A program made the translations under genes and the position numbers. A DNA stretch of 64,000 bases from Amaurobius ferox (lineage: Eukaryota; Arthropoda; Arachnida; Araneae; Amaurobiidae): assembly GCA_951213105.1 (NCBI GenBank), contig OX578139.1, positions 68,817,754 through 68,881,753 of the forward strand, read 5' to 3'. The notes beneath the pieces are model-generated. The model saw only the letters and a list, made by a program, of their open reading frames with translations. It was not told where the DNA came from and did not search any database. Below are positions 34,985-46,489 of this stretch, piece after piece (the first letter of the stretch is position 1; every line of letters begins with the position of its first letter).

Positions 34985-35030
34985 ATGAACAAAGTCATAA
35001 ACACTTTTCAACTTTGTTGTAAAGTGTTAA
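33712..35030 (-). mobile_element. R1 element, copy 5
   Basis: Window-left half like copy 3; window-right half a mixture of copy 2/4-type (GCAATTTGTGAATTTT) and copy 1/3-type variants. GTCT tract of about eight units. It ends the tandem array. Confidence 0.8.
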
Positions 35031-35128
35031 TAAATATGTCATTCTCGAATTATTGCTAGAAGACTGTTCAAACAAAAGTATTTTGAAATTTGTAAATTTT
35101 TCGTATAAAATTTCCAGATTTTAGTTTT

Positions 35129-35174
35129 TTAACACTTTACAACAAAGTTGAAAAGTGTTTATGACTTTGTTCAT

Positions 35175-35248
<74 letters not shown>

Positions 35249-36361
35249 CGTTTGCACGATAACTGCCGTAAAAATGACTTTATCAAACTGAAATTTTAGT
35301 ATGTTGTTCAGACGGTCTGTAGGACCTATGGGAATATAAATAAATAATATCACCCAATTAGTTTTTTATTGAACCCGGGTTGAAGAAATGAAATACATTG
35401 AACCCTATGGGACCTAATTTTTCAAACATTTTTTAAGTAAATTTAAAATTCACGAATTGCTTCGAAATTTTTAGAAAATATTCACATTATCCCATAGAAT
35501 ATATAAAAAAAAATTCAGTAAAATATGTTAAGTAGTTTTTTAATTAAAAATTATTTAATATAGGGAAAAAAACAAATTCAATTAAATTCTGACATTGGGA
35601 TATCTTCCAGAAAGAAAAGAGAGATATATTATATAATAAATATCTCTCCATTTGTTTAAAGGTTTTGCATATGGGAGTGGCTTCACATTTTAAAATAAAT
35701 TTGATAGATAACAATTTTTCATTTTTTTAAATTTTATATAACTCTTCATGATAAATTTATTTGATGGCATTTTTAATGCACTTTCCTACGTCCTAGAGAG
35801 TTAAAATTTGGTACACAGCTTAAATTTGTTGAACATTTTATTCGACAAAAATTTGATGGATCTTTAAATATAGATCATACATTTTTTTCGAAATGGCCTG
35901 AAAATAATCCCCGTTCACTTCTATAAATCATTGTTGTAATATTGTTAAAAATTCTGATGTGGACAGCACATGTCTTTCCCTGCAGACTCATATTCGTTCT
36001 TTTTATTTATTTTTTCTATGACGTCATTTGAATTAATTTCAGTTGTTTTCGATGAAGTTTTTAAATATAATAAATTATCGTAGTACTATGATAGTTTTAA
36101 AAATATTACCGTGGAATGTATCGCTTTTCAGATATATTTAAACCAGGCAATTTTTATTTCAATGCCGTCATTTGAATGAAGTTCATGTTTTTCAATGAAG
36201 GTTTAATTTTTCAAATATAATAAATTAATGTAGTATTATGATAAGTTTTAAAATATTACCGAGGAATGCATTGCATTTTCGACTGTTTTAAATAAAATTG
36301 CATTGAAGTTGGAAAGTGTTTCATAATCAATGCTTTAAGCATGATTGATCTTTCTTGTTTA
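35129..36361 (+). mobile_element. R1 element, copy 6, inverted, with its centre replaced by R3-like sequence
   Basis: Starts AACACTTTACAACAAAGTTG with the longest GTCT tract of the window (about 17 units with one TATC interruption) and ends GCATGATTGATCTTTCTTGTT. Between about 35545 and 36005 the R1 centre is missing; instead TTTCGAAATGGCCTGAA and the R2/R3-type 3' terminus TCTGATGTGGACAGCACATG followed by TCTTTCCCTGCAG are present. It lies 5' end to 5' end with copy 5. Confidence 0.75.
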
Positions 36362-37400
36362 TTATTTATGAGCCATTACTTGACGTATAAGAAATGAGAC
36401 TTTCTCTTTCTTACCAAGTATATGCAGAGTTTCAAGTTTCTTCCTTCAGCAGTTTAGGGGCCAGTTTCGACTGCGTAATTCATTATTTAGTTAGGTAGTT
36501 AATCGTACTCAGCTGTATGATATAGATTTCCCCGATACTTTTGTCTAAACTATTTTGGAATTATAAAATACTTCGGTAGTAACGTGATACAAAGTTGATA
36601 AAAAACATGAACCATCTTCATAGGCCATTGCTCCTTCTTCAGGATAAATATGCAGACCAACCAAACCAACATAGGAATACCACACATTGCAATGTGGTCC
36701 ATGGACCATAATAGGCATTTTACAAACGCCGTCTTGCAGCTGTTATTTTAAAAGAAATCATAATTTCTCTGTTTTCTATCCTTAAGCAATTAGCTCCTTT
36801 TAGCCTGCATAACTAATTGATACTATTAATCAACTGATTTTAATCAACTGGAATAGGGATTTACATATTGAAGCAATAAGTTAAATGTTGACAATTACAT
36901 ACAATTTTACTAACTTTTTAAGAGCAAAAGGCATAATATGTTTATCTTTAATATATACCTCCTTGGAAATAAAATGTTTAATCCATATCAATCATCATCT
37001 GAATAAAAATACTGCAGTAAATTAAAGATTCTTAGTGAATATTTTCCCCTTAAAAAACTCCATTCCAGATCCATAATTATTATCATCTAAGTTCTATTAT
37101 AGACGATCTTGAAAAATAGATCTCTCAATGAAATTGAACATTTTTGAACCAAAACTGAAAAAAATAGGAGGTGGAAAATCTAATTGAACACCTCAACCTC
37201 TTTAGAAATTTAATATTAAATCTATATCAGTCATCATATAAGCTATATATATAGTAGAATTGAAATATTGATGCGTTACAATCTTATGGTAAAAACAATT
37301 ATATTGTAAAATTTTTGCCACCAATAACTACTCATTTTTAGATAGTAGTTAAACGAACTATTTTCAATAATTTTTTTACTCTAGACAAGCTACCGTATTC
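36362..37400. other. AT-rich, apparently single-copy sequence
   Basis: No repeat shared with the rest of the window and no frame above 60 codons. A potential region for introns of a host gene, but nothing proves it. Confidence 0.25.
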
Positions 37401-37415
37401 CAATTTCTATCAATA

Positions 37416-37900
37416 AATTTATTTATACATTCTCAGTTCTATTTTTATTAGTGAAACCAGGTAAAAAATAACTGCAACTTCACTGAGAAATCCAAATTTT
37501 GAGGTTTCTTTAATTCAGTCCAGATCGTTACTTTTCAAATGGAACAATTCGTGAAAAAGTTTAAATTGCATTACCTGAGTATGTAACCGACCGAAATTGT
37601 ATTGCCTGGGGGGGGGTTCGAAACCAGAAACGCTAACTCCAAGCATTTTTGTTATGTCCTATGCGGAGCTCTCATTAGAGTTAGAGCAGCTGTGGTCTTG
37701 CAGAAAATATGTACGCCTTTCGCTTGCACGTTAAAAATTAAGTCAATCAAGTCAAAAATTAAGATTTAAAATTAAGTCAAAATCAAGTCAAAATCAAGTC
37801 AAAAATTAAGATTTAAGTTTATTTAAGCAGATGTTATAACTTTTTTGCTAAAACTTGAAACAAGTGATATATGGAATGTTGGTTAATAAGATAAATTTTA
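37416..37900 (+). pseudogene. Degraded paralogue of the small gene-like segment at 39.1-39.5 kb
   Basis: Shares with 39.1-39.5 kb, in order: ATTCTCAGTTC, TTATTAGTGAAA, ACTTTTCAAATGGAACAATT, GAAAAAGTT, GTTAGAGCAGCTGTGG and CTTGAAACAAGTGAT. The frame after the shared ATG stops after 15 codons (MEQFVKKFKLHYLSM), and a run of nine G interrupts the middle. Hence a decayed copy of the same unit. Confidence 0.5.
37738..37815. repeat. Short tandem AAGTCAAAAATTAAGATTTA repeats
   Basis: Units AATTAAGTCAA, AATCAAGTCAA and AAAATTAAGATTTA repeat several times. Confidence 0.7.
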
Positions 37901-39080
37901 TGAAATATCTATAAGAGTAATAAAACATCCCACTTTTATGTCAGAAAGTCTTGTAAAAATTGACATCTCGATACAATAATATCATTGTCCCCCATAAGGA
38001 TCCTAAAGATTTTCTAGCATTTATGGTTTGGTAAATCCCGCACAAACATGTGCATTTTACCTATATGAAAGCTGTTTCTATCTAATCGTTGACTTTCGAC
38101 AGGAACTTAATCTTTATACATCTACTAATTTTGTGCAAACAGACCTAAATATTTCTTTAAATATGTTTTAAGTCCTCAATGAACCATCAAAAAGTAAATT
38201 TAAGTTTTCTGTGAAAATCATTGGTTGTATGCAGCTTTTAGCTTCAGCTGATTTTGAAAGGATTCAAAACTCATAATATGAACTTCATTGTATGTTCAAT
38301 AAATTAAAACATTTCAACATAGGCAAAATAATTCTTAGTTAAATATTTAATTGGAAATCAAAAGTTACTAAATTATGAGAACGTGGAGTTAGAGAGAAAG
38401 AGTGGATGAAATGCTTGGAAATACCGTAATACAAAACTTTGAGAATTATATCTAGATATCACAAGTGTTAGCTAAGTAGACGCTATTGTTAGTTGACACC
38501 ACAGCAAAACGCAGTATTTAATACATTTATTTTAGATTGTTTTTAAATTAACGTTTCCTAATTTTGAGTATAATTAATAAGTATTTTTTCACAGTTGGCT
38601 GCTGAATAGAGTACAGAATATACGGAGACAAAAATGAATTGGAAGGTAATAAAATTTTGGATACGTAGGAATATTCTTTATTGTTTACGTTCTAATTTTC
38701 ATTGCGATAATAATTTATTCTTACGAAATTGATAGTTTAAATAAATTATTTAAGCCTTTCGCCATAGAAATACATACATTGCTGGACAACATATCTTATT
38801 CCATCGCCAACTGAATAATTGTCGCAAAATAAATTGGCGTTTTCTTAATATAAAGTTTTAACTCCTTAGTTATATCTCCATGGATAAGAAACATTACAAA
38901 TATTTCAAAAATAATTTCTATATTGCGCATGCGCATTTAATGTTACAAAAATGAATATTAAATACGCATGCATGACATAAAGATGTAATTTCTTTTAAAT
39001 GTCCATTAATTTAGACAGTATTTCGAAAGAATTGCTTCAAGAATGCATCTTTTTATTCTGACGTATTGAAATAAATATGC
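37901..39080. other. AT-rich sequence between the two paralogous segments
   Basis: A sequence ACAAAAATGAATTGGAAG GTAATA near 38630 resembles an ATG-containing exon end with a splice donor, but no continuation was found. Confidence 0.2.
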
Positions 39081-39145
39081 TTATATATTCTCAGTGCAAA
39101 TGTAATTATATATTCTCAGTGCAAATGTAATTATATATTCTCAGT
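39081..39145 (+). promoter_or_regulatory. Three exact 25-bp tandem units with TATA and TCAGT motifs
   Basis: TTATATATTCTCAGT begins at 39081, 39106 and 39131. Each unit holds a TATATA and a TCAGT, the latter like an arthropod initiator; a TATA in one unit lies about 33 bases before the TCAGT of the next. It stands ~100 bp upstream of a small open frame. A promoter is possible but unproved. Confidence 0.3.
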
Positions 39146-39245
39146 TCGTTTGTTATTAGTGAAAATGGATAGAAAGAACTCAAACTTTACAAAGAAAATT
39201 AAACTTTGCGGCTTCTGCAAATCAGTTTAGTTGGTTACTTTTCAA

Positions 39246-39446
39246 ATGGAACAATTCGAGAAAAAGTTAAGAGTGTTATCGTCTGCGTTCGGAATTGGAA
39301 ACGAAGAAACAACAAATCAAACTATTAAGTTTCATTCCATAGAAACACTAGTTAGAGCAGCTGTGGACCTGAATGTAACACAAATCCTATCTTTACTCCT
39401 CAAGGTTAAAACAAATATATATAATTCATTGGAACATATATTATAA
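39246..39446 (+). CDS. Small hypothetical ORF (66 codons), member of a local duplicate pair
   Basis: Starts at the ATG in ACTTTTCAAATGGAACAATT, which is conserved in the copy at 37.5 kb. The peptide opens MEQFEKKLRVLSSAFGIGNE and contains ETLVRAAVDLNVTQILSLLL, predicted to be helical. An AAG|GTTAAA after SLLLK could be a splice donor, so this may be a first exon. I recognise no family. No RBS-type logic applies in a eukaryote. Could equally be a chance frame preserved by recent duplication. Confidence 0.35.
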   Translation: MEQFEKKLRVLSSAFGIGNEETTNQTIKFHSIETLVRAAVDLNVTQILSLLLKVKTNIYNSLEHIL

Positions 39447-39479
39447 CTTTTCTGGTCAAACTTGAAACAAGTGATGTCT

Positions 39480-39762
39480 AGACTGGAGTGTGATTACCAT
39501 TCAAAGTTTTGTTTTTATCCATTTGTTTCACAGTCAGTATCATGGCAAAAATCTGAGCAGATGGCTTTCTTAACAGACGCAAATATATATTCTATTTTAT
39601 AATCCGATAAATTGATTTTAATAGCAGTAAATGACATAAATATTTAATATTATACCCAATTTTCATTTTTATTATATCGTCTTTTCCATTCAGCAACTTA
39701 GTCGCCAGCTCTTCAAAATTTCAAAAGACTTATTTCGTGGAAATGGATCAATCTAAAACAAT
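39480..39762. other. AT-rich sequence, no recognised feature
   Basis: Nothing supported apart from the downstream edge, where R3-like sequence starts. Confidence 0.2.
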
Positions 39763-39960
39763 GGGGTTGGTTTTATTCCATTTTCCTTCACAAATTAAGT
39801 ATAAAACAAGCAATTAATTAATACATTTTAACAATTTTTTTATTTATTACATATTTTAACAACATTTGCAGGACATTGAAAAAGAAAAAGCCCGTTATAT
39901 CTTTCCCAATTGTACCAAAATACAATCATAATAACCCGGATGCAGTTTAAAAGTTTTGCC
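39763..39960 (-). repeat. Old R3 fragment
   Basis: GGTTGGTTTTATTCCATTTT, TTAAGTATAAAACAAGCAAT, TTTGCAGGACATT and AATTGTACCAAAATACAATC follow the order of minus-strand R3 copies (compare 50720-50890 and 57990-58150), with many changes. Both ends are missing. Confidence 0.55.
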
Positions 39961-40249
39961 GAACCATTGGATGTTAGACTAACAAATATTTATTGTACTT
40001 GTTTTTTATATTATACACATAATCTAATATGATCTTCATTTATTTCTATAAGTTCTGCTTGCGATTTTCGTATATCTATATATAAAGAGCAGTATTCAAT
40101 AGTTCTACGTTGCGTATGACATCAAATACTGAAAAGGAAGCTGAATATTAGACTCATTTTTAACTTATTTACAACAATACGCAATTCTTGATCTTTAAGT
40201 TGAGTATGACATCAAATACTGAAAACTAACTGGATATTGGACTCATTTT
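39961..40249. other. Spacer with a short duplicated motif
   Basis: GTATGACATCAAATACTGAAAA occurs near 40108 and 40204 (about 96 bp apart), followed each time by TGGATATT(G/A)GACTCATTTTTAA-like text. No gene. Confidence 0.4.
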
Positions 40250-41542
40250 TAACACTTTACAACAAAGTTGAAAAGTGTTTATGACTTTGTTCATTCTGTC
40301 TGTCTGTCTGTCCGTTAGCACGATAACTGCCGTAAAAATGACTTAATCAAAATGAAATTTCAGTATGTTATTCAGACGGTCTGTAGGACCTATGGAAATA
40401 TAAATAAATAATATCACCCAATTAGTTTTGGATTGAACCCGGGTTGAAAAAATGAAATACATTGAACCCAATGGGACCAAAATTTTCAAACATTTTTTAA
40501 GCGGATTTAAAATTCACAAATTGCTTCGAAAATTTTAGGTAATATTCAAATTGTTCCATAAAATATATAAAAAAAATTCAGCGAAATATATTCAGTAGTT
40601 TCTTAAATAAAAATTAAAATAATAATTACACCTCTTACATGAAGCGATCACGTGACCATGATATGAAACGATCACGTGACCAACTTCAAAATATAATACG
40701 GCATCCATCTTGTCTCAAAATCGTCATTTTGAAAGTTCTTTTTAATTCATATTGAGTGTTGTATTCGTCGTAAAACCTCTTTATTTTCGCTTAAATTCTG
40801 TGCATCTACATACTGAAACAACGCAATGACAATATATTTGAGTTTAAATGAGCATCCAACTTTGATTATTTCTCTAACGAGGCCTATTTTTCATTTATGT
40901 GAAATGTAAACAGCAAAATATGTAGGATGAGTTGTATAGGAATTGCTGTATTTTTTTAATGCAAAAGAATTTGGCTCATGGAGTCTGCATAGCTGATATG
41001 AAAGAAATATTCATTGACTTTACCGAGAGAAGGACGATTTTTTGCGATGAAGTTTTAAGCATAAAGTTAAATTACTTATAGCTCCATGGTCTTAATTTTT
41101 AAATAAAATAAATTATTATAGTATTGTGATGAATGGGAAATTATTTATGAATGAAAGAAATGCTGCTTTTTTAGAGAGAGCCAGGCGTGTTATTTTTTCT
41201 ATGACGTCATTTGAATGAATTTCAGTTGTTTTCGATGAAGTTTTTAAATATAATAAATTATCGTGGTATTATGATAATTCTAAAATTGTTACCGAGTAAT
41301 ATATCACATTTTAGAGATGTTTAAACCAGGCAATTTATATTTCAATGCCGTCATTTGAATGAAGTTCATTTTTTTGGATGAATGCTTAAGTTTTCAACTA
41401 TAATAAATCAATGTAGTATTGTGAGAAGTTTTAAAATATTACCGAGGAATGTATTGCATTTTAGACATGTTTAAATAAAATTGCATTGAAGTTGGAAAGT
41501 GTTTCTTAATCAATGCTTTAAGCATGATTGATCATTCTTGTT
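40250..41542 (+). mobile_element. R1 element, copy 7, full length
   Basis: 5' AACACTTTACAACAAAGTTG, a short GTCT tract (three units), CACGATAACTGCCG, ACCCAATTAG, two ATCACGTGACC motifs, CTATGACGTCATTTG, subterminal GGAAAGTGTT and a final hairpin ending CATTCTTGTT. No duplication flanks it. Confidence 0.8.
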
Positions 41543-41825
41543 AATTCATTTACAACAATGGATAATATAATACCTCCGTTTGTGATGTAGGTACGCAGAC
41601 AGTGATTGAGTATCGTGTTTTATTACAATAATACACCAAGAATAAACCGGTTTTTAAATTATTTACGGGAATAATGCCCATAGGACCTCTCTAGTATTAC
41701 TTGAAGCAAAATTTTTAGTTAAGAACTAACTTGCAGTGAAGTCAGATTCATTCGTGCGGAATCAACAATAACATTACGCGCATGAAGTATTATAACTAAC
41801 TGTATTAAAATGTAAGATTAAAATT

Positions 41826-42301
41826 TAACAAGATCAGTCATGCATAAAACTTTCATTATGGAGCACTTCCCAACTGAAATTCAATTTAATTTAAACATAT
41901 CTAAAATGCGATACATTCTACAGAGATGTTTTTTTTAAATTATTACAATGTTACAATAATTTATTTTACATGAAAACCTAAAACTTTTTTTAAAAAGGCA
42001 ATGCTATAAAATAGTCTGCTTTTCTATGTAAAATCAATAAATATTTCATTCATATCACTTATTTCCAGTTTAAAAAATTTTACAATAGCTTGATATGTTT
42101 ATATTCTGCATATGCTAAAATTAGGCTTCGTTGTAGAAACAATCAAAATTTAGTGATCATTTAGAATAAAAAATGTTGTAATTGATACACAGAATTTAGA
42201 TACATAGATAATATGCAAAGATAAATCGGTTTTAGGACGGATGCAGCAGTAAATATAAATATAACCGTTCCTTAAAAATCACAATTTTCTCTAAGCGATA
42301 A
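41826..42301 (-). mobile_element. R1 element, copy 9, 3' half, split by insertion of copy 8
   Basis: AACAAGATCAGTCATGCATAAA to CCTTAAAAATCACAATTTTC matches the window-left half of R1 with strong divergence. The missing half resumes at 43627 after copy 8. Confidence 0.7.
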
Positions 42302-43626
42302 AAACAAGAAAGATCAGTCATGCATAAAGCATTGATTATGAAACACTTTCCAACTTCAATCCTATTCTATTTAAACATCTCTAAAATGCGATACATTCCT
42401 CGGTAATATTTTTAAAATTATCTCAATACTACATTAATTTATTATATTTGAAAACTTGAAATTTCATCGAAAAATTGAGCTTCATTCAAATGACGGCATT
42501 GAAATATAAATTGTCTGGTTTAAACATCTCTAACATGCGATAAATTCCTCGGTAATATTTTTAAAATTATCATAATACTACAATAATTTATTATACATAA
42601 AAACTTCATCGAAAACAAATGGAATTTATTCAAATGACGTCATCGAAATATATCACGCCTGGCTCTTTCTATAAAAGCAGCATTTCATTCAAAAACATTT
42701 TTCCATTCATTTCATTCATTACAATACTTTAATAATTTATTTTATTTAAAAACTTAAAACCATGGAAGTTCAAGTAATTTAACTCTATGCTTAAATATAT
42801 CGAAAAAATCGCCTGCTTCTTTTTGTAAAATCAATGAAAGTTTAATTCATATCAGCTATATTGCAGACTCCATGAGCTAAATAATTTTGCATTAAAGAAA
42901 TGCAGCAATTCTTACACAACTCATTTTACATCTTTTGGTGTTTGCATCCTCCGTAAGTGAAAGTTAGGCGTCGTTGTAGAAATAATCAAAGTTTGATGAT
43001 CATTTAAACTCAAATATATTGTAATTGCGTTGTGTTAGGATGTAGATGCACAGAATTGATCAAAAGTAAAGCGGTTTTATGACGGATGCAACACTAAATA
43101 TGAATTAAAAAGAACTTTAAAAACCACGATTTCGACACAAGATGGATGACATATTTTATTTTGAAGTGGGTCGCGTGATCTCTTCATATAATGGTCACGT
43201 GATCTCTTCATATAAAAGGTGTATAATTATTATTTTAATTTTCATTTAAAAAACTAATGGATATGTTTTGCTGAAATTTTTTTATATATATTTTATGGGA
43301 TTATTTGAATATTTTCTAAAACTTCCGAAACAAATTGTGAATTTAAAACAAATTGCGTGTTAAATTCGCTTAAAAAATGTTTGAAAAATTAGGTCCCATA
43401 GGGTTCAATGTATTTCATTTTTTTCAACCCGGGTTCAATCCAAAATTGATTGGGTGATATTATTCATTTATATTCCCATAGGTCCCACAGACCGTCTGAA
43501 CAACATACTAAAATTTCATTTCGATAAAGTCATTTTTACGGCAGATATCGTGCTAACAACGGACAGACAGACAGCCAGAATGAAGAAAGCCATAAACACT
43601 TTTCAACTATGTTGTAAATTGTTAAA
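42302..43626 (-). mobile_element. R1 element, copy 8, inserted into copy 9
   Basis: Complete R1 from AACAAGAAAGATCAGTCATG to TTGTAAATTGTTAAA. The tract is short (GACAGACAGACAGCC). Flanking sequences belong to one older R1, so both ends of the inserted unit can be read. Confidence 0.8.
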
Positions 43627-43850
43627 CATGGATGTCATATTTCATTTTGCAATGATTAACGTGATCTCTTCATATAATACGGAAGTAATTATTATTTCAA
43701 TTTTTCTTTAAAAATCTGTTTAACATATTTTAATGAATTTTTTTTTACGCATTTTACGTGATAATTTGAATATTTCCTAAAATTCTTAAAGCAATTTGGG
43801 AATTTTAAAAAATGTTTGAAAAATTAGGTCCCATAGTGACTCAATGTGAC
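43627..43850 (-). mobile_element. R1 element, copy 9, internal part (right of copy 8)
   Basis: CATGGATGTCATATTTCATT, GTGATCTCTTCATATAATAC and GAAAAATTAGGTCCCATAG continue the order interrupted at 42301. Truncated before its 5' terminus. Confidence 0.7.
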
Positions 43851-44039
43851 ACGGCAGAATGTCACACATGTGCACAACTATCAGTTAGCAAAGTGTCAGC
43901 AGTTTGCTCAGAAATCGTTTCTTTTGTTGTTGTTTCTTATAACCTCCTGTTTCGGTCGAGCCGCAAACAGGACCAGTGATGCCAGAAGAAGGACAAAGAA
44001 TGGCACAAGAAGAGATCACAAAGTTTAATAACACAAATA

Positions 44040-44212
44040 AGCATCACTGACGAAGGTCAGGGGGGGGGGGTGCAGCTTCACATTTGGCGAGGACCCAGAA
44101 GGCGGAAGACTGACTTCATCCTCATGAAAACACCCATGACTTACTCGGGATTCGAACCCAAGTCCACTAGACAGCAGTCGGAGACGCTATCCACTTCACC
44201 GCCTGGTAATCA
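44040..44212 (-). repeat. tRNA-derived SINE-like segment
   Basis: Minus strand: GGCGGTGAAGTGGATAGCG (A-box type), CGACTGCTGTCTAGTGG, then GGGTTCGAATCCCGAG (B-box), about 68 bases in all, followed by a body with GGGTGTTTTCATGAGGATGA. The cloverleaf is imperfect and the body continues, so it is a SINE head and not a working tRNA. Poly-G of ten lies at 44060. Confidence 0.6.
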
Positions 44213-44558
44213 TAACACTGCTAGCTGAAAATTTACGTACATTGCGTTGACTTTAAATTAAGGAATCCAAATGATTTTGTGGCCAATAGCTTTTATTACA
44301 TATAAATTATGGAAACAATTAAATAATAAACAAGCATTACATACTTAAATCATACCGAACTTGACTTCAGGATGTACTAATTCAGCCGATATCTATATAA
44401 CCAAAATTTATGATTGATTAAATTCACCTAAATTTGAACTTATGGCTTATTTTGCTAGGTGATTTTTCCAAGCTCAGAGCTTATGGATATGATTACTTAC
44501 ACAATTACCTATAATAATATTAACAATTGAATTTCAAAAACACAATACATCCAACACT
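44213..44558. other. AT-rich spacer
   Basis: No feature recognised. Confidence 0.2.
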
Positions 44559-45760
44559 GATGTAAGGATTTGCCTTGTCCTTATTAACTACCTTCAATGT
44601 TCATAAGTATAGGATGTCAAAGATAGGCGATGGGGAAACATGGTATACTGTCCTCCCGGTTTCAGGAGGTTCCCTTCGCGGAGGTTTTGGGAATCCATCA
44701 GAGGATCGCTTGTACATCAAGTCAATTAGGTTCTTATTAATGAGGATCTACTGTCCGAATGCCGATTGGTTCACTGTCCGGAGGTCGTTCTCAACGACAG
44801 ATGCCGGTTGGCTCACTTCTGGTTCGATGTCAGGAGGATGTACTTGACTGCCTATATCGGTCGTTGTAGGATTCCGCTAAAACCGTAAGATTGCATGCAC
44901 CACCACTCATGATAACTGATTGCGGTTGAATCACTCAGATAAGACATGTTATATGCTGCATAGAGGCCCAGGTTTGGTACCTCGCGAACACTCAGCCTGT
45001 GCATAGTCGTCCGGGTGTGATAAAGTAGTCACTGAGGTATCAAGATACCGCCTACCATTGCAGTCCACACATTTGTTACTGCTTAGCTGTAGTGTATAGG
45101 GTCCACAGAGTTGTTCCAATACTACACAGTCTATTTTCAGAGCTATATGTGACCCTGCGTGACGAAAGGGACGAGTCACCGATGCTTCGATGACCGCCAC
45201 TGCTCGGTGAGTTTTTCAATAAAAGTCTGGTTCTAATCCCGCTAGATTTGGCGTGGAGTTGCCATAAGACGTCAATGATTCAATATCTGAGACTGTAAAT
45301 GTTCTCCACATGAGTAGATATGCTTGCTTACTTTAGTGTATCAAGTATTTCGGTTCCTATCTGTAGGACATAGGGCTGCCGCTACTGAATAGCAGTGGAT
45401 ACTGGTTTTCCAAATTTACATCGAAGTACATTCTTTAGGATCGGATTTCTACCGAATAAGATAAAATTACGAGCCACTCTACAGAGATCAAAAATAGAGT
45501 CTGACTTAATTTTTGAATTCTGGTCCCCTCTCCTTTCGTGAAGGACGGAACAAATAGGGCGCGAAATTTTCTAGTCTGTTCATTTGTTGCAACACTTGTG
45601 CAAGAAACGGATGGGACTAATTCCCTAATTATTCATTGGTTCTAGGTATACGCTCATTTTGTATGCGTACATATTATTCCCAATGTCCTTCGGGTTCCCA
45701 ACTGCCAGGGGGTCTCGTCTGAATCCGGGAATGACTTCATAAATGACAGGTGCCATAATT
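44559..45760. other. GC-richer island of unknown origin
   Basis: Base composition changes sharply from the AT-rich flank. Frames of 90 (plus, 44575-44847) and 83 codons (minus, 44949-45200) have no recognised domain. A polyadenylation-like CAATAAAAGTCTGG at 45212 is followed by TTTGGCGTGG, loosely like an LTR end and primer site, but no second LTR or target duplication was found. Candidates: decayed LTR, SINE cluster or old pseudogene. Confidence 0.3.
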
Positions 45761-45944
45761 TTTACAAGATTTGTCGTTTCAATTCTGACATTTATTTCGA
45801 TATCTCGTTATTGAATGCTATGATATTTCCCTCATGTTATTCATTACTTGACAATGAACTATTCCTTCGCATATGTAAGGAGGTACCGTGCTACCAATTA
45901 AAATCTACACCGTACACTTTGAGTTATTTCTCCCCCAAATTTGT

Positions 45945-46026
45945 AAAGGTCTTACTGTCACAACCATGGATCGAATGGCAGATCTTCCAAATGACCAGCC
46001 GATGCTCTAACTTTTGAGCCACTGTC
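45945..46026 (-). repeat. tRNA-derived SINE head (GTGGCTCAAAAGTTAGAGC type)
   Basis: Minus strand: GTGGCTCAAAAGTTAGAGCA, TCGGCTGGTCATTTGG, then GCCATTCGATCCATGG at the B-box position. Flank GGTGAGCAACTG/ATGTCAGAC is shared with the SINE at 57.1 kb. Confidence 0.55.
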
Positions 46027-46299
46027 ACAAAAAAACAAATTCTTCTCGTCAAAGTGGACCCTTTAATCCCCTTGCTCTGATGTCAGACGGGTGAGCAACT
46101 GAGTAAACACATTCGTGTTCTCTGTTATTTTTTTATCCAGGCTAGCATACTGTGTGGTTATAAGGCTGAAATTGGTGCTATAATCCACAGTGTCCAACTG
46201 GGTTCGAAACTGGATCTTTTTCCGATCCTCATCATCATTGCATAGGGTCTGCTAGGTCAGTTCGTTAAGGCGTCATTGTAGATGTCTCACTGCCCTAGC

Positions 46300-46400
46300 T
46301 CGGTATCAAGGCGCGAATATTTGAATTAGCCAACCAATGCTCTTACCCTCGAGCTACTGGGGCAATATGTCAAGTCCTTATCGAAGAGGACCTTACAAGT
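46300..46400 (-). repeat. tRNA-derived SINE head, degraded
   Basis: Minus strand: CCCCAGTAGCTCGAGGGTAA GAGCATTGGTTGGC, then a weak B-box. The 5' flank (AGGTCCTCTTCGATAAGGAC TTGACATATTG) resembles the flanks of the copies at 57.1 and 59.7 kb. Confidence 0.45.
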
Positions 46401-46489
46401 TTAGTTCTTAAAATTCGATTGAATTATTTATATTACATTATGTACATTATTTTTATAAAACTAAAATAGTTTCATTAAAAGCAGCACGT

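Noticed and set aside
35171..35353. Frame with repeated TDRQ units and the similar frame at 43454-43711
   Set aside because: Both are the R1 5' region with its GTCT tract read through; other R1 copies break the frame.
44139..44210. Possible tRNA gene on the minus strand
   Set aside because: B-box is good but acceptor and anticodon stems are poor and SINE-like sequence continues beyond it.
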